Positions 51,053 through 60,046 of a DNA stretch of 64,000 nucleotides are shown one piece after another. The notes beneath the pieces are model-generated. The model was not told the DNA's origin. It worked only from the letters and a program-made list of their open reading frames with translations, and ran no database searches. How positions within the stretch are numbered: the stretch's first letter is position 1; every line of letters starts with the position of its first letter. The stretch is from Clostridium gelidum (GTDB taxonomy: Bacteria > Bacillota > Clostridia > Clostridiales > Clostridiaceae). The stretch covers positions 1,955,001 through 2,019,000 of the forward strand of contig NZ_AP024849.1 in assembly GCF_019977655.1 (NCBI RefSeq). Reading direction: 5' to 3'. The translations under genes were made by a program, and so were the position numbers.

Positions 51053-52426
51053 TTAAGCTATTAATTTATCATCAGAGTTGTCGTTATTAAGTTGTTTTAA
51101 TTTTTTCATTTCAAAGGCTATAACAATAAATGTTATTATTGATGAAATAACATCTGAAGTTGGTCCTGCTATCCATATACCATTCAAATTAAAGAAGCTT
51201 GGAAGTATGATTGCAAGTGGTATAAGTAATATAACCTGCCTAAGTAAACTTAAAAGCATAGATTCTTTTGCTTTTCCTACAGACTGAAAGTAATTGATAC
51301 AAGCTGTCTGAGCTCCAACAAATATAAACATGCAAAGGAAAATTGAAATTCCATTTGAACCTATCTCTATAAGTTTCGTGTCTGTAGAATTAAAAATTCT
51401 AATTATTTGAACTGGGAATAATTGAACTAATATAAATCCAACTGCCGAAATAATAGTATTTACAATAATTGAATACTTCAATGCTTTTTTAACTCTACTT
51501 GGATTTTTTGCACCATAATTATATCCGATTATTGGTTGGGCTCCTTGATTCACACCTAGCATTGGCATTATTATTAATAGGGCAATACTCATTATAAGTG
51601 AATAAGCTGCTATAGCAAGGTCTCCACCATGCTTTTCTAAACTTTTATTAATAATAATTGTAACAAAGCTAGCGGCAACTTGCATAGCAAAAGGTGATAC
51701 ACCTATGGCTATTATTTCACGAACAACACTTTTTTCTAATTTTGTATTGGATCTTTTTAGTTTTAAAAGACTTTTGCCCTTTGTAAAATACACAAATATC
51801 CATATTGAGCAAACAGCTTGTGAAATAATAGTTGCAAAGGCTGAACCTCTTACACCTAGTCCAAATCCAAATATTAATATGGGATTTATAATTACGTTAA
51901 GTACAGCGCCTATAAGCATGGTTTTCATAGCAGTCTTTGGATCACCTTCTGAACGGATAATAGGATTTAAACCAAATCCAACATTTTGAAGTAAAGTACC
52001 TGCAAGTACTATAGTAGCAAATTCCTTTGCATAAGGAAGGGTTTCCTTGCTTGCACCCAATAAATTTAATATAGGATCTAAAAATATAAGTCCTAAAATA
52101 GTTACAATTGATGAAAGTATAATCGTAAGCACAAACGCATTACCTATAATCTTTTCTGCATCCTTTTCCTTCTTCTGACCCAATTTTATGGAAACTAATG
52201 CAGCAGATCCAGCACCAACAAGCATTCCTACACCCATGATTATGTTGGTAATAGGGAATGTTATTGCCACTCCTGAAAGTGCCAGAGATCCAACACCTCT
52301 ACCTACAAATATTCTATCTACAATACTGTATAAAGCATTAACAAGCATACCTATAACAGCTGGTATAGAAAACTTTAATAGAAGTTTTCCTACATTCTCA
52401 GTTTCTAATTCTTTTGATTTATTCAT
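51053..52426 (-). CDS. MATE-family multidrug/sodium antiporter (first copy)
   Basis: 457 residues with twelve membrane segments. MATE features: KFSIPAVIGMLVNALYSIVD near the start, GAGSAALVSIKLGQK, NPIIRSEGDPKTAMK and QGAQPIIGYNYGAKNP. It exports cationic drugs or organic compounds with Na+ or H+. The start matches the family (EIGKLLLKFSIP-like). A second MATE gene lies at 62451, in a different subgroup. Element copy C lies just upstream of its start, within the promoter region. Confidence 0.92.
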   Translation of the reverse strand: MNKSKELETENVGKLLLKFSIPAVIGMLVNALYSIVDRIFVGRGVGSLALSGVAITFPITNIIMGVGMLVGAGSAALVSIKLGQKKEKDAEKIIGNAFVLTIILSSIVTILGLIFLDPILNLLGASKETLPYAKEFATIVLAGTLLQNVGFGLNPIIRSEGDPKTAMKTMLIGAVLNVIINPILIFGFGLGVRGSAFATIISQAVCSIWIFVYFTKGKSLLKLKRSNTKLEKSVVREIIAIGVSPFAMQVAASFVTIIINKSLEKHGGDLAIAAYSLIMSIALLIIMPMLGVNQGAQPIIGYNYGAKNPSRVKKALKYSIIVNTIISAVGFILVQLFPVQIIRIFNSTDTKLIEIGSNGISIFLCMFIFVGAQTACINYFQSVGKAKESMLLSLLRQVILLIPLAIILPSFFNLNGIWIAGPTSDVISSIITFIVIAFEMKKLKQLNNDNSDDKLIA

Positions 52427-52461
52427 ATTCTATTTCCTCATTTCATATTCAAAAATTACTA

Positions 52462-52623
52462 AGGCACATGAAAATAAATAACAAGTCCAAAGTTGCTATG
52501 AATATTTTTCATCAGGCAAGGAGACGAATTGCCCTCATAGCAGGCCTATTAGGTCAATTTGTCGACGCAGCATGATGGAAAATAAGCTGGCAAATGGACT
52601 TGTTATTTTTTTGATTGTGCCTA
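52462..52623. mobile_element. Short inverted-terminal-repeat element, copy C (MITE-like)
   Basis: 162 bp bounded by AGGCACATG and TGTGCCTA. Near-identical over its length to the reverse complement of copy A (22138-22298). It lies 36 bp upstream of the minus-strand MATE start. Confidence 0.88.
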
Positions 52624-52628
52624 AAGTC

Positions 52629-52680
52629 TATAAATTTAGACTATGTGGTCATTAATATGATTACATAGTCTAAGTTTATA
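52629..52680. other. Large hairpin next to element copy C
   Basis: An 18-nt arm at 52629-52646 (TATAAATTTAGACTATGT) pairs with 52663-52680 with one mismatch. Between two divergent genes, so not an obvious terminator. Confidence 0.65.
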
Positions 52681-52845
52681 AATATAATGTACTACACTAA
52701 AATACTTTATTCACATTTTTTAAAGCATTAAGATTAGTTCTTATAATGTTTAGCCTAATAAGCGTTACTTATATAAGAATAATACAAAATTAATTATATT
52801 GCAAATTCAGCTCAAAATTTGTCATATAAACAGTTGGAGTTGATG

Positions 52846-52867
52846 AACAGGTTTACAATAACCTGTT
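52846..52867. other. Hairpin upstream of the amino-acid permease gene
   Basis: AACAGGTT pairs with AACCTGTT around a TACAAT loop. The rest of the gap to 53198 contains mostly AT-rich sequence; no riboswitch class was recognised. Confidence 0.5.
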
Positions 52868-53198
52868 TATACATAAAAAATATTGAATTTATAATTCTTA
52901 TGTTAAAATAACCCTTTTTATATTAACGTATATAATATGGGGTGTCGTATACAGAAAAGGTGCACATATGATTTTGAGCAGAGTTAGGAACCTGATTTTC
53001 CAATATATTCATGGTTGCAAGCCGATAAAATTATCATAATGTTAACATCTTGCTAATTATTATCAAAATATGATAAAATACTAATTGGTTAATTTACTGT
53101 ATTTTTAAAATTTATAAGAAAATATATTAATATTCTAAAATAATCAGCAAATTAAAACGAATATTTTGACGAATTCATTAACTAAATAGGAGGAACTT

Positions 53199-54605
53199 AT
53201 GAACATTTTTAAGAAAAAATCAGTAGAACAAATGCTGGAAGGTATACAAAAGACAGCTTTAAAGAAAAATCTTAAAGCTAAAGACATAGCTGCATTTGGT
53301 ATAGGAGCAGTTGTCGGAGTAGGCATATTTGTTGCCACAGGAGAAGGGGCACATTTAGCAGGACCAGCAGTAATTATTTCATTTATTATAGCAGGTATAG
53401 TAGCTTGTCTGTGTGCGTTATGTTACTGTGAGCTTTCAACTATGTTCCCAGTAGCAGGAAGTACTTATTCCTATTCATACATAGTATTTGGTGAAATAAT
53501 TGCAATGATAATTGGCTGGTGTCTTACTGCAGAATACTTAGTTGCTTGTAGTGCTGTTGCATCAGGATGGTCAGGTACTTTTGTTGGTATATTAAAGTCA
53601 ATAGGAATAACACTACCAACAGCATTTACTGCATCACCAAGTAAAGGTGGAATAATAGATTTGCCAGCTGTACTAATTATTGGATTAATAACTTACATAT
53701 TATATTATGGTATGAAGGAAAGTGCTAAATTTAATAATATAATTGTAGTGATAAAAATATCTATAATTATATTATTTATATTTCTTGGAGTATCACACAT
53801 AAATCCAAGTAATTATCAGCCTTTTGCACCAAAGGGATTTGGTGGGATCTTTGCAGCAACGTCTATTATATTCTTTTCTTTCATAGGTTTTGATGCCATA
53901 TCAACTGCAGCAGAAGAAGCTGAAAATCCTAAGAGAGATATTCCAATAGGACTTATATCTTGTTTAATAGCAGTTACAATTCTTTATGTTGCAGTTGCAG
54001 TTGTACTTACAGGAATGGTCCCTTATCAAGAAATAATTTCAGAAAATGCAGTACCAGGGGCTTTAGCAAGAGTTGGTATAAACTGGGGAGCAGCATTAGT
54101 AGGAACAGGAGCAATACTTGGAATGATTTCTACTATGATGGTAGTACTTTATGGTCAAGTTAGAGTATTTATGGTTATGTCAAGAGATGGACTTTTGCCA
54201 AAATTATTTTCAAAGGTACATCCTACACATAATACACCATATATATCAACAATAATAACCGGAAGTATAGCAGCATTAATAGCTGGCTTTTTACCATTAA
54301 ATATCATTGTAGAATTTTTAAATACAGGAACATTAATAAGCTTCATATCAGTATCTGCTGCTGTTATAGTACTTAGAAAAACTATGCCAAATTTCGAAAG
54401 AATGTTTAAAGCTCCTGGAGTACCATTTACGCCAGCAATAGCTATAATATGTTGCATAGTTTTATTATGCGGATTGAAATTAATAACTTGGATAGGTTTT
54501 TTAGTTTGGCTTGTTATAGGACTTTTAGTATACTTTTTTTATGGAAGAAAACACAGTATACTTCAAAATGAAGAAACTTCTGAGGATTTAGATAAAGTTA
54601 TATAA
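53199..54605 (+). CDS. APC-superfamily amino-acid permease
   Basis: 468 residues with twelve membrane segments, of the CAT-like/YfnA group. Features: DIAAFGIGAVVGVGIFVATG in TM1 (the amino-acid binding unwound helix), PAVIISFIIAGIVACLCALCY, FIGFDAISTAAEEAENPKRDI in TM6, and MVVLYGQVRVFMVMSRDGLLP. It imports or exchanges amino acids; specificity not predictable. TAGGAGGAAC precedes the ATG. Divergent from the MATE gene, with element C between. Confidence 0.92.
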   Translation: MNIFKKKSVEQMLEGIQKTALKKNLKAKDIAAFGIGAVVGVGIFVATGEGAHLAGPAVIISFIIAGIVACLCALCYCELSTMFPVAGSTYSYSYIVFGEIIAMIIGWCLTAEYLVACSAVASGWSGTFVGILKSIGITLPTAFTASPSKGGIIDLPAVLIIGLITYILYYGMKESAKFNNIIVVIKISIIILFIFLGVSHINPSNYQPFAPKGFGGIFAATSIIFFSFIGFDAISTAAEEAENPKRDIPIGLISCLIAVTILYVAVAVVLTGMVPYQEIISENAVPGALARVGINWGAALVGTGAILGMISTMMVVLYGQVRVFMVMSRDGLLPKLFSKVHPTHNTPYISTIITGSIAALIAGFLPLNIIVEFLNTGTLISFISVSAAVIVLRKTMPNFERMFKAPGVPFTPAIAIICCIVLLCGLKLITWIGFLVWLVIGLLVYFFYGRKHSILQNEETSEDLDKVI

Positions 54606-54634
54606 AGTTAAAATAACAGTTGATTTGAAATTTT

Positions 54635-54685
54635 AGTCTAAAGTAGAAAATATATTTTTATATTTCCTACTTTAGACTTTTTATA
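54635..54685 (+). terminator. Terminator after the amino-acid permease gene
   Basis: AGTCTAAAGTAG pairs with CTACTTTAGACT around a 20-nt loop, followed by TTTTTAT. Confidence 0.85.
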
Positions 54686-54706
54686 TTGTTATAATATTAA
54701 ATTCTC

Positions 54707-54755
54707 TTAACCTACATCTAATATAACTTAACATACTTGTAATAATGCATTAACA
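54707..54755 (+). promoter_or_regulatory. Candidate Pho boxes upstream of pstS
   Basis: TTAACC (54707-54712), TTAACA (54728-54733) and TTAACA (54750-54755), spaced 21 and 22 bp, or two helical turns. Such repeats are typical PhoP/PhoB-type sites. They fit the phosphate function of the downstream gene. Confidence 0.5.
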
Positions 54756-54837
54756 AAAGGGGTATATTATAAAATATGTAGTAAGGAAAGTTAAAAAAGA
54801 ATATAGAATATAATTTATTAGTGGAGGTAAAATAATA

Positions 54838-55752
54838 ATGAAAAAAAGAACATTAAAATTAATAGTAAGTGCTTTACTTGTGGCAATGGTAGGAAGTGTA
54901 ATGGTGGGATGTGGAAGCAAACCAGAAACTGATGCTAAATCTGGAACAGCTGATACAAAAGCAGGAACAGAATTAAGTGGGTCTATAACAGTTAGTGGTT
55001 CATCGGCGTTATTGCCACTTATGGAAAAGACAGTTGAAAAATTCGCTGCAAAAAATCCTAAAGCAGAAGTTGGAGCTCAAGCAGGTGGGTCTGGTACAGG
55101 TCTTACTCAAGTATTAGATGGAACAGTAGACATTGGAAATTCAGATGTATTTGCAGAAGAAAAATTAGATGCAGCAAAGGCAAAAGAATTAGTTGATCAT
55201 AAAGTTGTAGCACAAGGATTTGGTATTGCAGTAAGTAAATCACTTGGAATAGATAATTTAACTTCAGCTCAAATTAAAGATATATTCTCTGGAAAAGTTA
55301 CTAACTGGAAACAAGTTGGAGGAGCTGATAAAGAAATTTTATTAATCCATAGAACAGCAGGTTCAGGAACAAGAGCAACTTTAGAAAAGACAATACTTGG
55401 TGGAGATAAGTCACTTGAAAATGATTCACTTGGAGTAACACAAGATTCAAATGGCGCAGTATTAAGTGCAATGAAGGAAAATGATGGTGCAATTAGTTAC
55501 TTAGGTCTTGCATACATGAATTCAAAGGAGGCTCAAGATTCTTTAAAATTAGTAAAAATTGATGGAGTAGCTTCTGATAAAGCAAATATAATTGATGGAT
55601 CTTATAAATTCTGGTCATGGGGTCATATGTACACTAAGGGCGAAGCAAAAGATTTAACTAAAAGCTTTATAGAATTTGTAACAAGTGCTGATAATAAAGA
55701 AAGTGTAGAAACTTTAGGATTCATTTCAGGAGCTGAAATGAAAGTAAAATAA
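54838..55752 (+). CDS. pstS: Phosphate-binding lipoprotein PstS
   Basis: 304 residues. A lipobox (VGSVMVGCGSK), then a phosphate-binding protein: SITVSGSSALLPLMEK, QAGGSGTGLTQVLDGTVDIG, NSDVF, HRTAGSGTRATLEKT and GAISYLGLAY. The SG-SGT and RTAGSGTR loops bind phosphate. AGTGGAGGTAA precedes the ATG. The usual pstCAB-phoU genes do not follow; a terminator comes 100 bp later. It could serve a Pst system elsewhere. Candidate Pho boxes lie upstream. Confidence 0.95.
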   Translation: MKKRTLKLIVSALLVAMVGSVMVGCGSKPETDAKSGTADTKAGTELSGSITVSGSSALLPLMEKTVEKFAAKNPKAEVGAQAGGSGTGLTQVLDGTVDIGNSDVFAEEKLDAAKAKELVDHKVVAQGFGIAVSKSLGIDNLTSAQIKDIFSGKVTNWKQVGGADKEILLIHRTAGSGTRATLEKTILGGDKSLENDSLGVTQDSNGAVLSAMKENDGAISYLGLAYMNSKEAQDSLKLVKIDGVASDKANIIDGSYKFWSWGHMYTKGEAKDLTKSFIEFVTSADNKESVETLGFISGAEMKVK

Positions 55753-55850
55753 TTCTATTATTATAAAGAAATATTTTTAATAAACAATAACGATATTTTT
55801 CTGAAACTACATGCTAAGATATGAAAAATTAAGGCAATAAACATATAAAT

Positions 55851-55902
55851 AAACCTAACATAGAGATTCATATTGCATTATCTCTATCGTTAGGTTTTTT
55901 TC
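55851..55902 (+). terminator. Terminator after pstS
   Basis: AAACCTAACATAGAGAT pairs with ATCTCTATCGTTAGGTTT, with one internal mismatch, followed by TTTTT. Confidence 0.85.
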
Positions 55903-56039
55903 TTAGGTATAAAGATATTTCTATATTTAGTATTTTCACTTAATGCATGATTAAAGAATATATATTCTAATATGGTGAACAATAAATATTATTTAAAGTT
56001 CCTAGTTGTCCTATCGCACTCTTTATAAAGGTGCATATT

Positions 56040-56087
56040 TATTCTGAAGAATATGCGTTAAAAATGCTGGTTAAGGGAATATGCGGT
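56040..56087. repeat. Hairpin-plus-tail motif, copy 1
   Basis: TATTC-TGAA-GAATA then TGCGTTAAAAATG, GGTTAAGGGAATATGCGG. The same layout recurs at 60047-60092 with a different loop. It lies in the 363-bp gap between pstS and queT, whose remainder holds the pstS terminator and no gene. Confidence 0.6.
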
Positions 56088-56115
56088 GAGGGCAAGTCTA
56101 GATTGAAGATGTTAA

Positions 56116-56628
56116 CTAAAACATAGTTTTTAAAATAAATAATTTATCATATTTATTTTGTATTAATTTTATGACTGGAACTCCAACTATTGTAACTACA
56201 ACAAATTCACCAATTGCAACTTCTCCAATTGATAATATAAGTGGTAATTGATAAAGATAGTTAAGCATAAATCCAACTATTACACCATTAAAAATAGTTG
56301 GCCAAAGTGAGGCTATTATTAATGAAACCTTGTTATTTTTAATAAACTTTCCTGTAAGTGAAATAGCATAAACACTAATAAATGTGGCGAATGTACCAAA
56401 TATAACATCAGCTATTCCATTGGGTCCAAGCATATTTGAAATAAAGCATCCAATTGTAAGTGCTACAATATAAAATGGATCAAAAAATGCTAATAACACC
56501 ATTATTTCTGACACTCTAAATTGTATAGGACCATAGCTTATTGGTGCTAGTGCAAGGGTTAAAACTACATAAAGTGCTGCTATAATAGCTGTTCTAACTA
56601 GTCTCTTTACTGTCTTAGTATTATTCAC
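56116..56628 (-). CDS. queT: Queuosine precursor transporter QueT
   Basis: 170 residues from GTG 56626-56628 with GGAGGAG just upstream; an in-frame ATG at 56673 adds 15 residues without a good site. Five to six membrane segments. QueT features: TAIIAALYVVLTLALAPISY, IQFRVSEIMVLLAFFDPFYI, GCFISNMLGPNGIADVIFGT. It is the membrane S-component that takes up preQ1 or a related queuosine precursor with a shared ECF energising module. A preQ1 riboswitch and terminator lie upstream, in full agreement with the function. Confidence 0.92.
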   Translation of the reverse strand: MNNTKTVKRLVRTAIIAALYVVLTLALAPISYGPIQFRVSEIMVLLAFFDPFYIVALTIGCFISNMLGPNGIADVIFGTFATFISVYAISLTGKFIKNNKVSLIIASLWPTIFNGVIVGFMLNYLYQLPLILSIGEVAIGEFVVVTIVGVPVIKLIQNKYDKLFILKTMF

Positions 56629-56695
56629 GAAACTCCTCCATTTATATAATAATATTCTTTTATTATAGTACAATTCAAATGCTCACTTCACAATT

Positions 56696-56715
56696 CTGTA
56701 ATAGTATTATTACAG
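56696..56715. other. Hairpin in the queT leader
   Basis: CTGTAATA pairs with TATTACAG around GTAT, 68 bp upstream of the queT GTG. Without a T-run on the minus strand; role unknown. Confidence 0.45.
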
Positions 56716-56719
56716 ATCC

Positions 56720-56753
56720 TCAAATAAAAAAATCGTAGGAAATACCCTACGAT
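56720..56753 (-). terminator. Riboswitch-controlled terminator of queT
   Basis: On the minus strand ATCGTAGG pairs with CCTACGAT and is followed by a T-run (complement of 56725-56731). It lies between the preQ1 aptamer and queT, so it is the probable expression platform. Confidence 0.75.
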
Positions 56754-56831
56754 AAATAAGCTCAACAAAAATAAAAGATTACATTAATAAAAAAATCAAG
56801 TACAATCTTTATTACTATTTATTATTTAACC

Positions 56832-56870
56832 GTAGTTTTATTTTGAGTCAGGAGGCTTTCGAACTGACTA
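56832..56870 (-). ncRNA. preQ1-I riboswitch
   Basis: Minus strand: stem AGTCAG, loop TTCGAAAGCCTC, stem CTGACT, then the A-rich tail CAAAATAAAACTAC. This matches the preQ1-I plan: UUC...AGC loop, CC and AAAACUA tail forming a pseudoknot. It lies about 200 bp upstream of queT, with a terminator between. Binding of preQ1 should lower transport gene expression. Confidence 0.8.
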
Positions 56871-56996
56871 AATATTAAATTTCATTGTGACAATTATAGC
56901 AGATAGGTAAAATTATTACAAGTTATACAAAATAGATGATGATATACAATCTATAGATAACCACAGTAGAACTCATACTTATGCATACATCCGCCG

Positions 56997-57232
56997 AAAT
57001 TGAATACATATTTATTCCGTAGGACTGTGAAAATTTCGCTGGAAGCATTCTAAATGGGAGGTTGCACCCATTATAGTTTGCTCCAAATGTAAAAGCTCAC
57101 AGAGAAAGTTCGAAGAACGAAATATAAAATTTCGATTCTCACTTTTTGGACAAACTATAATGGAACAACCTCCCATTAAGAAGCTTCAGCAGGTTATTTT
57201 CAATGCCTACTTCACAAATATGTATCCAATTT
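56997..57232. mobile_element. 236-bp imperfect palindromic element
   Basis: Left arm 56997-57080 and right arm 57151-57232 are imperfect inverted copies of about 83 nt. Perfect parts are AATGGGAGGTTG (57053-57064) with CAACCTCCCATT (57166-57177), and CCATTATAGTTTG (57068-57080) with CAAACTATAATGG (57151-57163). The 70-nt centre has its own small hairpins (CGAAAT/ATTTCG). No coding frame. It lies between queT's riboswitch and the DUF2935 gene. Confidence 0.85.
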
Positions 57233-57466
57233 CTCTGTTTGGATATGCTCCTAAGTATAGTAAATGTTGAATATAATACCAAGCATAAGTAAAATTTCAG
57301 TTGTGGGTATCTATAATCGGATTTTTTAATTCAAAAATAGATGAAAAAGAATGTTTATATGTGTAAATGAAGTCTCAATATTAAAATGATATAAAAAAGT
57401 AATCTTTTATATATCTAGAGAATATAATGAATTTAGTAATTAATTTATATATAGGAGAAGTTGTCT

Positions 57467-58396
57467 ATGCTTTCTAGCAGTGAATTTATACAACAATCAT
57501 TAGAATTACATCTTTTTTTTGCAAGAATTATGAAGGAACATTCATTCTTTTTGCAAGTGAGTTTTACACCAAAGGATTCAAATTATATAGATGAGGCAGA
57601 TGCTTTTAGAAAGGGTTTTGACATGATTTTAGCTGATGTTATTTCTATTTCTAATGGTGTTGTTAGCAATGATGTATTACAATCTGGTGAAGTAATAACA
57701 CCTTTTACATTAAAAGCTGAAATGGCTTCCGCGTATTTTACAGGTGTAGAAATTCCAGTTTATGTTACTAAAGCAGAGGCTGATTTAGTGGGTAGCATAT
57801 TAATCACAAATAACCATACACTTCTTGAACGGAGAGTAGTTATGCTTAATAATAGGATAATGGAATTAATTAAAGGTTTAGTTCAGTTTAAGGCTAAGTT
57901 ATTGTCAGATGTTATTACCTGCAAGGTATTTACAAGTAATTTTCCTTTACTTATAGATCATATTTTAAGAGAAGCAAAATTTTATTTTCAGCTAGTTCAA
58001 AGGTTACAAAATCGTGAAGAAATAGACTTAGAGAAAGAAGCGTATGAGCAAGAAACTTTTTGGAACAGAATAATGGCTGAACATTCAAAATTTATTCGTG
58101 GACTTCTTGATCCAACTGAAGAAGAACTAATAAATACAGCAAATAATTTTGGAAATGAGTTTGATAAGTTGACAATGGAGGCAAAAGAAGCGATGGATAA
58201 GTCAATGCCAATTTCTAAGGTTACAGACGACAGCTTTGAAGCAACTACGGAAATAAGTAAGTTTAAGGCACAAGGTACGCAAGGATTGGTAGAGTGTAAG
58301 ATTAAGTCTATAATTATACCATTATTGGGTGACCATACTTTGCGTGAAGCAAATCACTATTTACGTTTATTAAAGATATTCAAAAAAAATGCGTAA
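57467..58396 (+). CDS. DUF2935-domain protein
   Basis: 309 residues from ATG 57467; AGGAGAAG is 9 nt upstream. Two similar helical halves: first LELHLFFARIMKEHSFFLQV, second ETFWNRIMAEHSKFIRGLLD, and repeated HILREAKFYFQLVQRL and HTLREANHYLRLLKIF. The paired EH and His-Leu-Arg-Glu residues suggest a metal-binding four-helix bundle, as in DUF2935 proteins. Function unknown; such proteins are frequent in spore-forming Firmicutes. Monocistronic, with a terminator. Confidence 0.85.
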   Translation: MLSSSEFIQQSLELHLFFARIMKEHSFFLQVSFTPKDSNYIDEADAFRKGFDMILADVISISNGVVSNDVLQSGEVITPFTLKAEMASAYFTGVEIPVYVTKAEADLVGSILITNNHTLLERRVVMLNNRIMELIKGLVQFKAKLLSDVITCKVFTSNFPLLIDHILREAKFYFQLVQRLQNREEIDLEKEAYEQETFWNRIMAEHSKFIRGLLDPTEEELINTANNFGNEFDKLTMEAKEAMDKSMPISKVTDDSFEATTEISKFKAQGTQGLVECKIKSIIIPLLGDHTLREANHYLRLLKIFKKNA

Positions 58397-58460
58397 AGTT
58401 TGAATTCAATGTAAATTATATGTTTAATAAAATGAGTAGTTTTAAAGTTTTGTTTAGTTA

Positions 58461-58495
58461 AAATATCGCATATCAAATTATATGCGATATTTTTC
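58461..58495 (+). terminator. Terminator after the DUF2935 gene
   Basis: AAATATCGCATA pairs with TATGCGATATTT around TCAAAT, followed by TTCTTTT. Confidence 0.85.
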
Positions 58496-58562
58496 TTTTA
58501 TTCACAAAAATATGTAGAGTACATATTATATAATATATTAAATAACTGAGGAGGAAGTTTCT

Positions 58563-58940
58563 ATGGGATGCAAAGAAAAGAAAGAAAATTATGAATATAA
58601 AATAAAAAATCATAACCATGAATTTCTATCAAGTACAGACTATGAAAAAGATGATGAATGTGTAGAACACAATCATCGTATTGCTGGTGTAACTGGTCCT
58701 CCAATTAAATGTGGTAAATCCCATGTTCACAAAATAGACGTGCTTACAGATACTTTTGATGATCATTTTCATAAGATTTGTGATACTACTGGTCCAGCTC
58801 TTTTTCTTAAAGATGGAAAACACATCCATTTACTAAAAGGTACAACAGGTGTTGCAGATGATAATAACCATGATCATGATTATTATTTCACTACTTTAAT
58901 TGAAGATCCTAGTAATGTACCAGAAAATAAAAAATGTTAA
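58563..58940 (+). CDS. His-rich YmaF-family protein
   Basis: 125 residues with about eighteen His residues in regular spacing: NHNHEF, VEHNHRIAGVTGPP, KSHVHKIDVLTDTFDDHFHK, KHIHLLKGTTG, NNHDHDYYF. Repeated HxH followed by Thr/Gly is the YmaF pattern. Function unknown; metal binding by the His pairs, possibly in spore, is inferred. GAGGAGGAAG precedes the ATG. Monocistronic. Confidence 0.85.
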   Translation: MGCKEKKENYEYKIKNHNHEFLSSTDYEKDDECVEHNHRIAGVTGPPIKCGKSHVHKIDVLTDTFDDHFHKICDTTGPALFLKDGKHIHLLKGTTGVADDNNHDHDYYFTTLIEDPSNVPENKKC

Positions 58941-58986
58941 AAGAAAATTTAGTAAAATGATTATATTTATGCAAAGATAATTTTTA

Positions 58987-59013
58987 GGGGCTGTTGCATT
59001 TTGCAATGGCCCC
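58987..59013 (+). terminator. Terminator after the YmaF-type gene
   Basis: GGGGCTGTTGC pairs with GCAATGGCCCC (one mismatch) around ATTTT, followed by ATTATAT. Confidence 0.8.
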
Positions 59014-59130
59014 ATTATATTGTTTTATGTAAAAGATAAATAAGATAATTATAGGAAGTATAAGGCATTTTTTTTTCTTTGCTCATTCGAATCAATTCCA
59101 CTCAAATAGAATATTTATTATAACAATATT

Positions 59131-59331
59131 CTATAATAATGTATTAGGTTTAGAATAATTTAAGCCATTTGCATCTTCAATGCTTTCCTCACTTGGATTA
59201 TTATTAGCTTTTGAATTTGGAAGATAAAGTTTTTTAGCTTTTTCAATATCAGAGACACTGGGTTCTGATGACTGTATTTCAGGTATTTCTTCTCCTTGGA
59301 TTCGATTATAAGGTACTTTTTCTTGGTTCAT
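59131..59331 (-). CDS. Small acidic hypothetical protein, 66 residues
   Basis: ATG 59329-59331 with AGGAGTGATT upstream. The sequence MNQEKVPYNRIQGEEIPEIQ then DIEKAKKLYLPNSKANNN is hydrophilic, disordered and Ser/Asn/Glu-rich, without Cys. No family recognised. Composition and neighbours (YmaF-type, SASP) suggest a spore-associated small protein, an inference. Monocistronic. The 295-bp gap after it leads to the SASP gene. Confidence 0.65.
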   Translation of the reverse strand: MNQEKVPYNRIQGEEIPEIQSSEPSVSDIEKAKKLYLPNSKANNNPSEESIEDANGLNYSKPNTLL

Positions 59332-59626
59332 AGAATCACTCCTAGCATATTAATTTTAACATTTTTCATATTATCTAATATTTTAAACTAGAATATATAA
59401 AATTTAGTTACAACATTATTATTTGAAAAGATAGGTTTATTAATTCATTAAATATTTGGATTTTACACAAAATAGAAGCAAAATCGTTTTGTAAAGGCAA
59501 AATATATAAACTCGTCTAATAAAGGTTATAAGTAATAATTATTCCAATACTTTCATAGGTTATTATTTATAATAGTGGTTAATATATTACTGCCAACAAA
59601 TTTATAATTTAAGGAGGTAGATAGAT

Positions 59627-59833
59627 ATGGGCTCAAATAACAGTGGAAGTAACAGAACTTTAATACCAGAAGCAAGACAAGGGTTAAACAAATTTAAAAC
59701 TGAGGTTGCTTCATCAATTGGCTTACAAAACTATGAAGGCACAGATAAAGGAAACCTTTCTTCAAGACAAAATGGAAGCGTTGGTGGGGAAATGGTAAAG
59801 AGAATGGTAGAAAGCTACGAAAAAGGACTCTAA
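59627..59833 (+). CDS. Alpha/beta-type small acid-soluble spore protein
   Basis: 68 residues. SASP hallmarks: NRTLIPEARQGLNKFKTEVA (with the GPR protease region FKTEVASS), GNLSSRQNGSVGGEMVKRM. These proteins saturate spore DNA, protect it from UV and heat, and are degraded during germination. TTAAGGAGGTAG precedes the ATG. The C-terminal GEMVKRMVESYEKGL is the second conserved SASP region. A sigma-G promoter is expected, but I could not assign one with confidence. A terminator follows. Confidence 0.93.
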   Translation: MGSNNSGSNRTLIPEARQGLNKFKTEVASSIGLQNYEGTDKGNLSSRQNGSVGGEMVKRMVESYEKGL

Positions 59834-59848
59834 ACATCAGATAATTGC

Positions 59849-59880
59849 AAATGCACTGAGTTTATCCTTAGTGCATTTAC
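59849..59880 (+). terminator. Terminator after the SASP gene
   Basis: AAATGCACT pairs with AGTGCATTT around GAGTTTATCCTT, followed by ACAATT. Confidence 0.75.
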
Positions 59881-59918
59881 AATTCATGTTTAAAGCACTC
59901 TAATACCTTTAACCCTAA

Positions 59919-59982
59919 TACCCTGTAAAGTTGAAGTCTTAAGTTTATACTTGAGATATGTAGACAATACAGGGTATTTTAA
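59919..59982. terminator. Second hairpin in the gap after the SASP gene
   Basis: TACCCTGTA at 59919-59927 pairs with TACAGGGTA at 59968-59976, with a 40-nt loop, followed by TTTTAAT. The 432-bp gap otherwise holds the motif at 60047 and the ywnB promoter. Confidence 0.55.
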
Positions 59983-60046
59983 TATGCTTATAAAACAATT
60001 AATAATTCATTTGAATATTTTGACCATAATATGCTTCACCATATAT

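Noticed and set aside
52900..53190. Possible riboswitch before the amino-acid permease gene
   Set aside because: The leader has no conserved blocks of the ydaO, lysine, T-box or other classes I know.
59560..59626. Sigma-G promoter for the SASP gene
   Set aside because: Expected from the family, but no -35/-10 pair with correct spacing could be assigned by eye.
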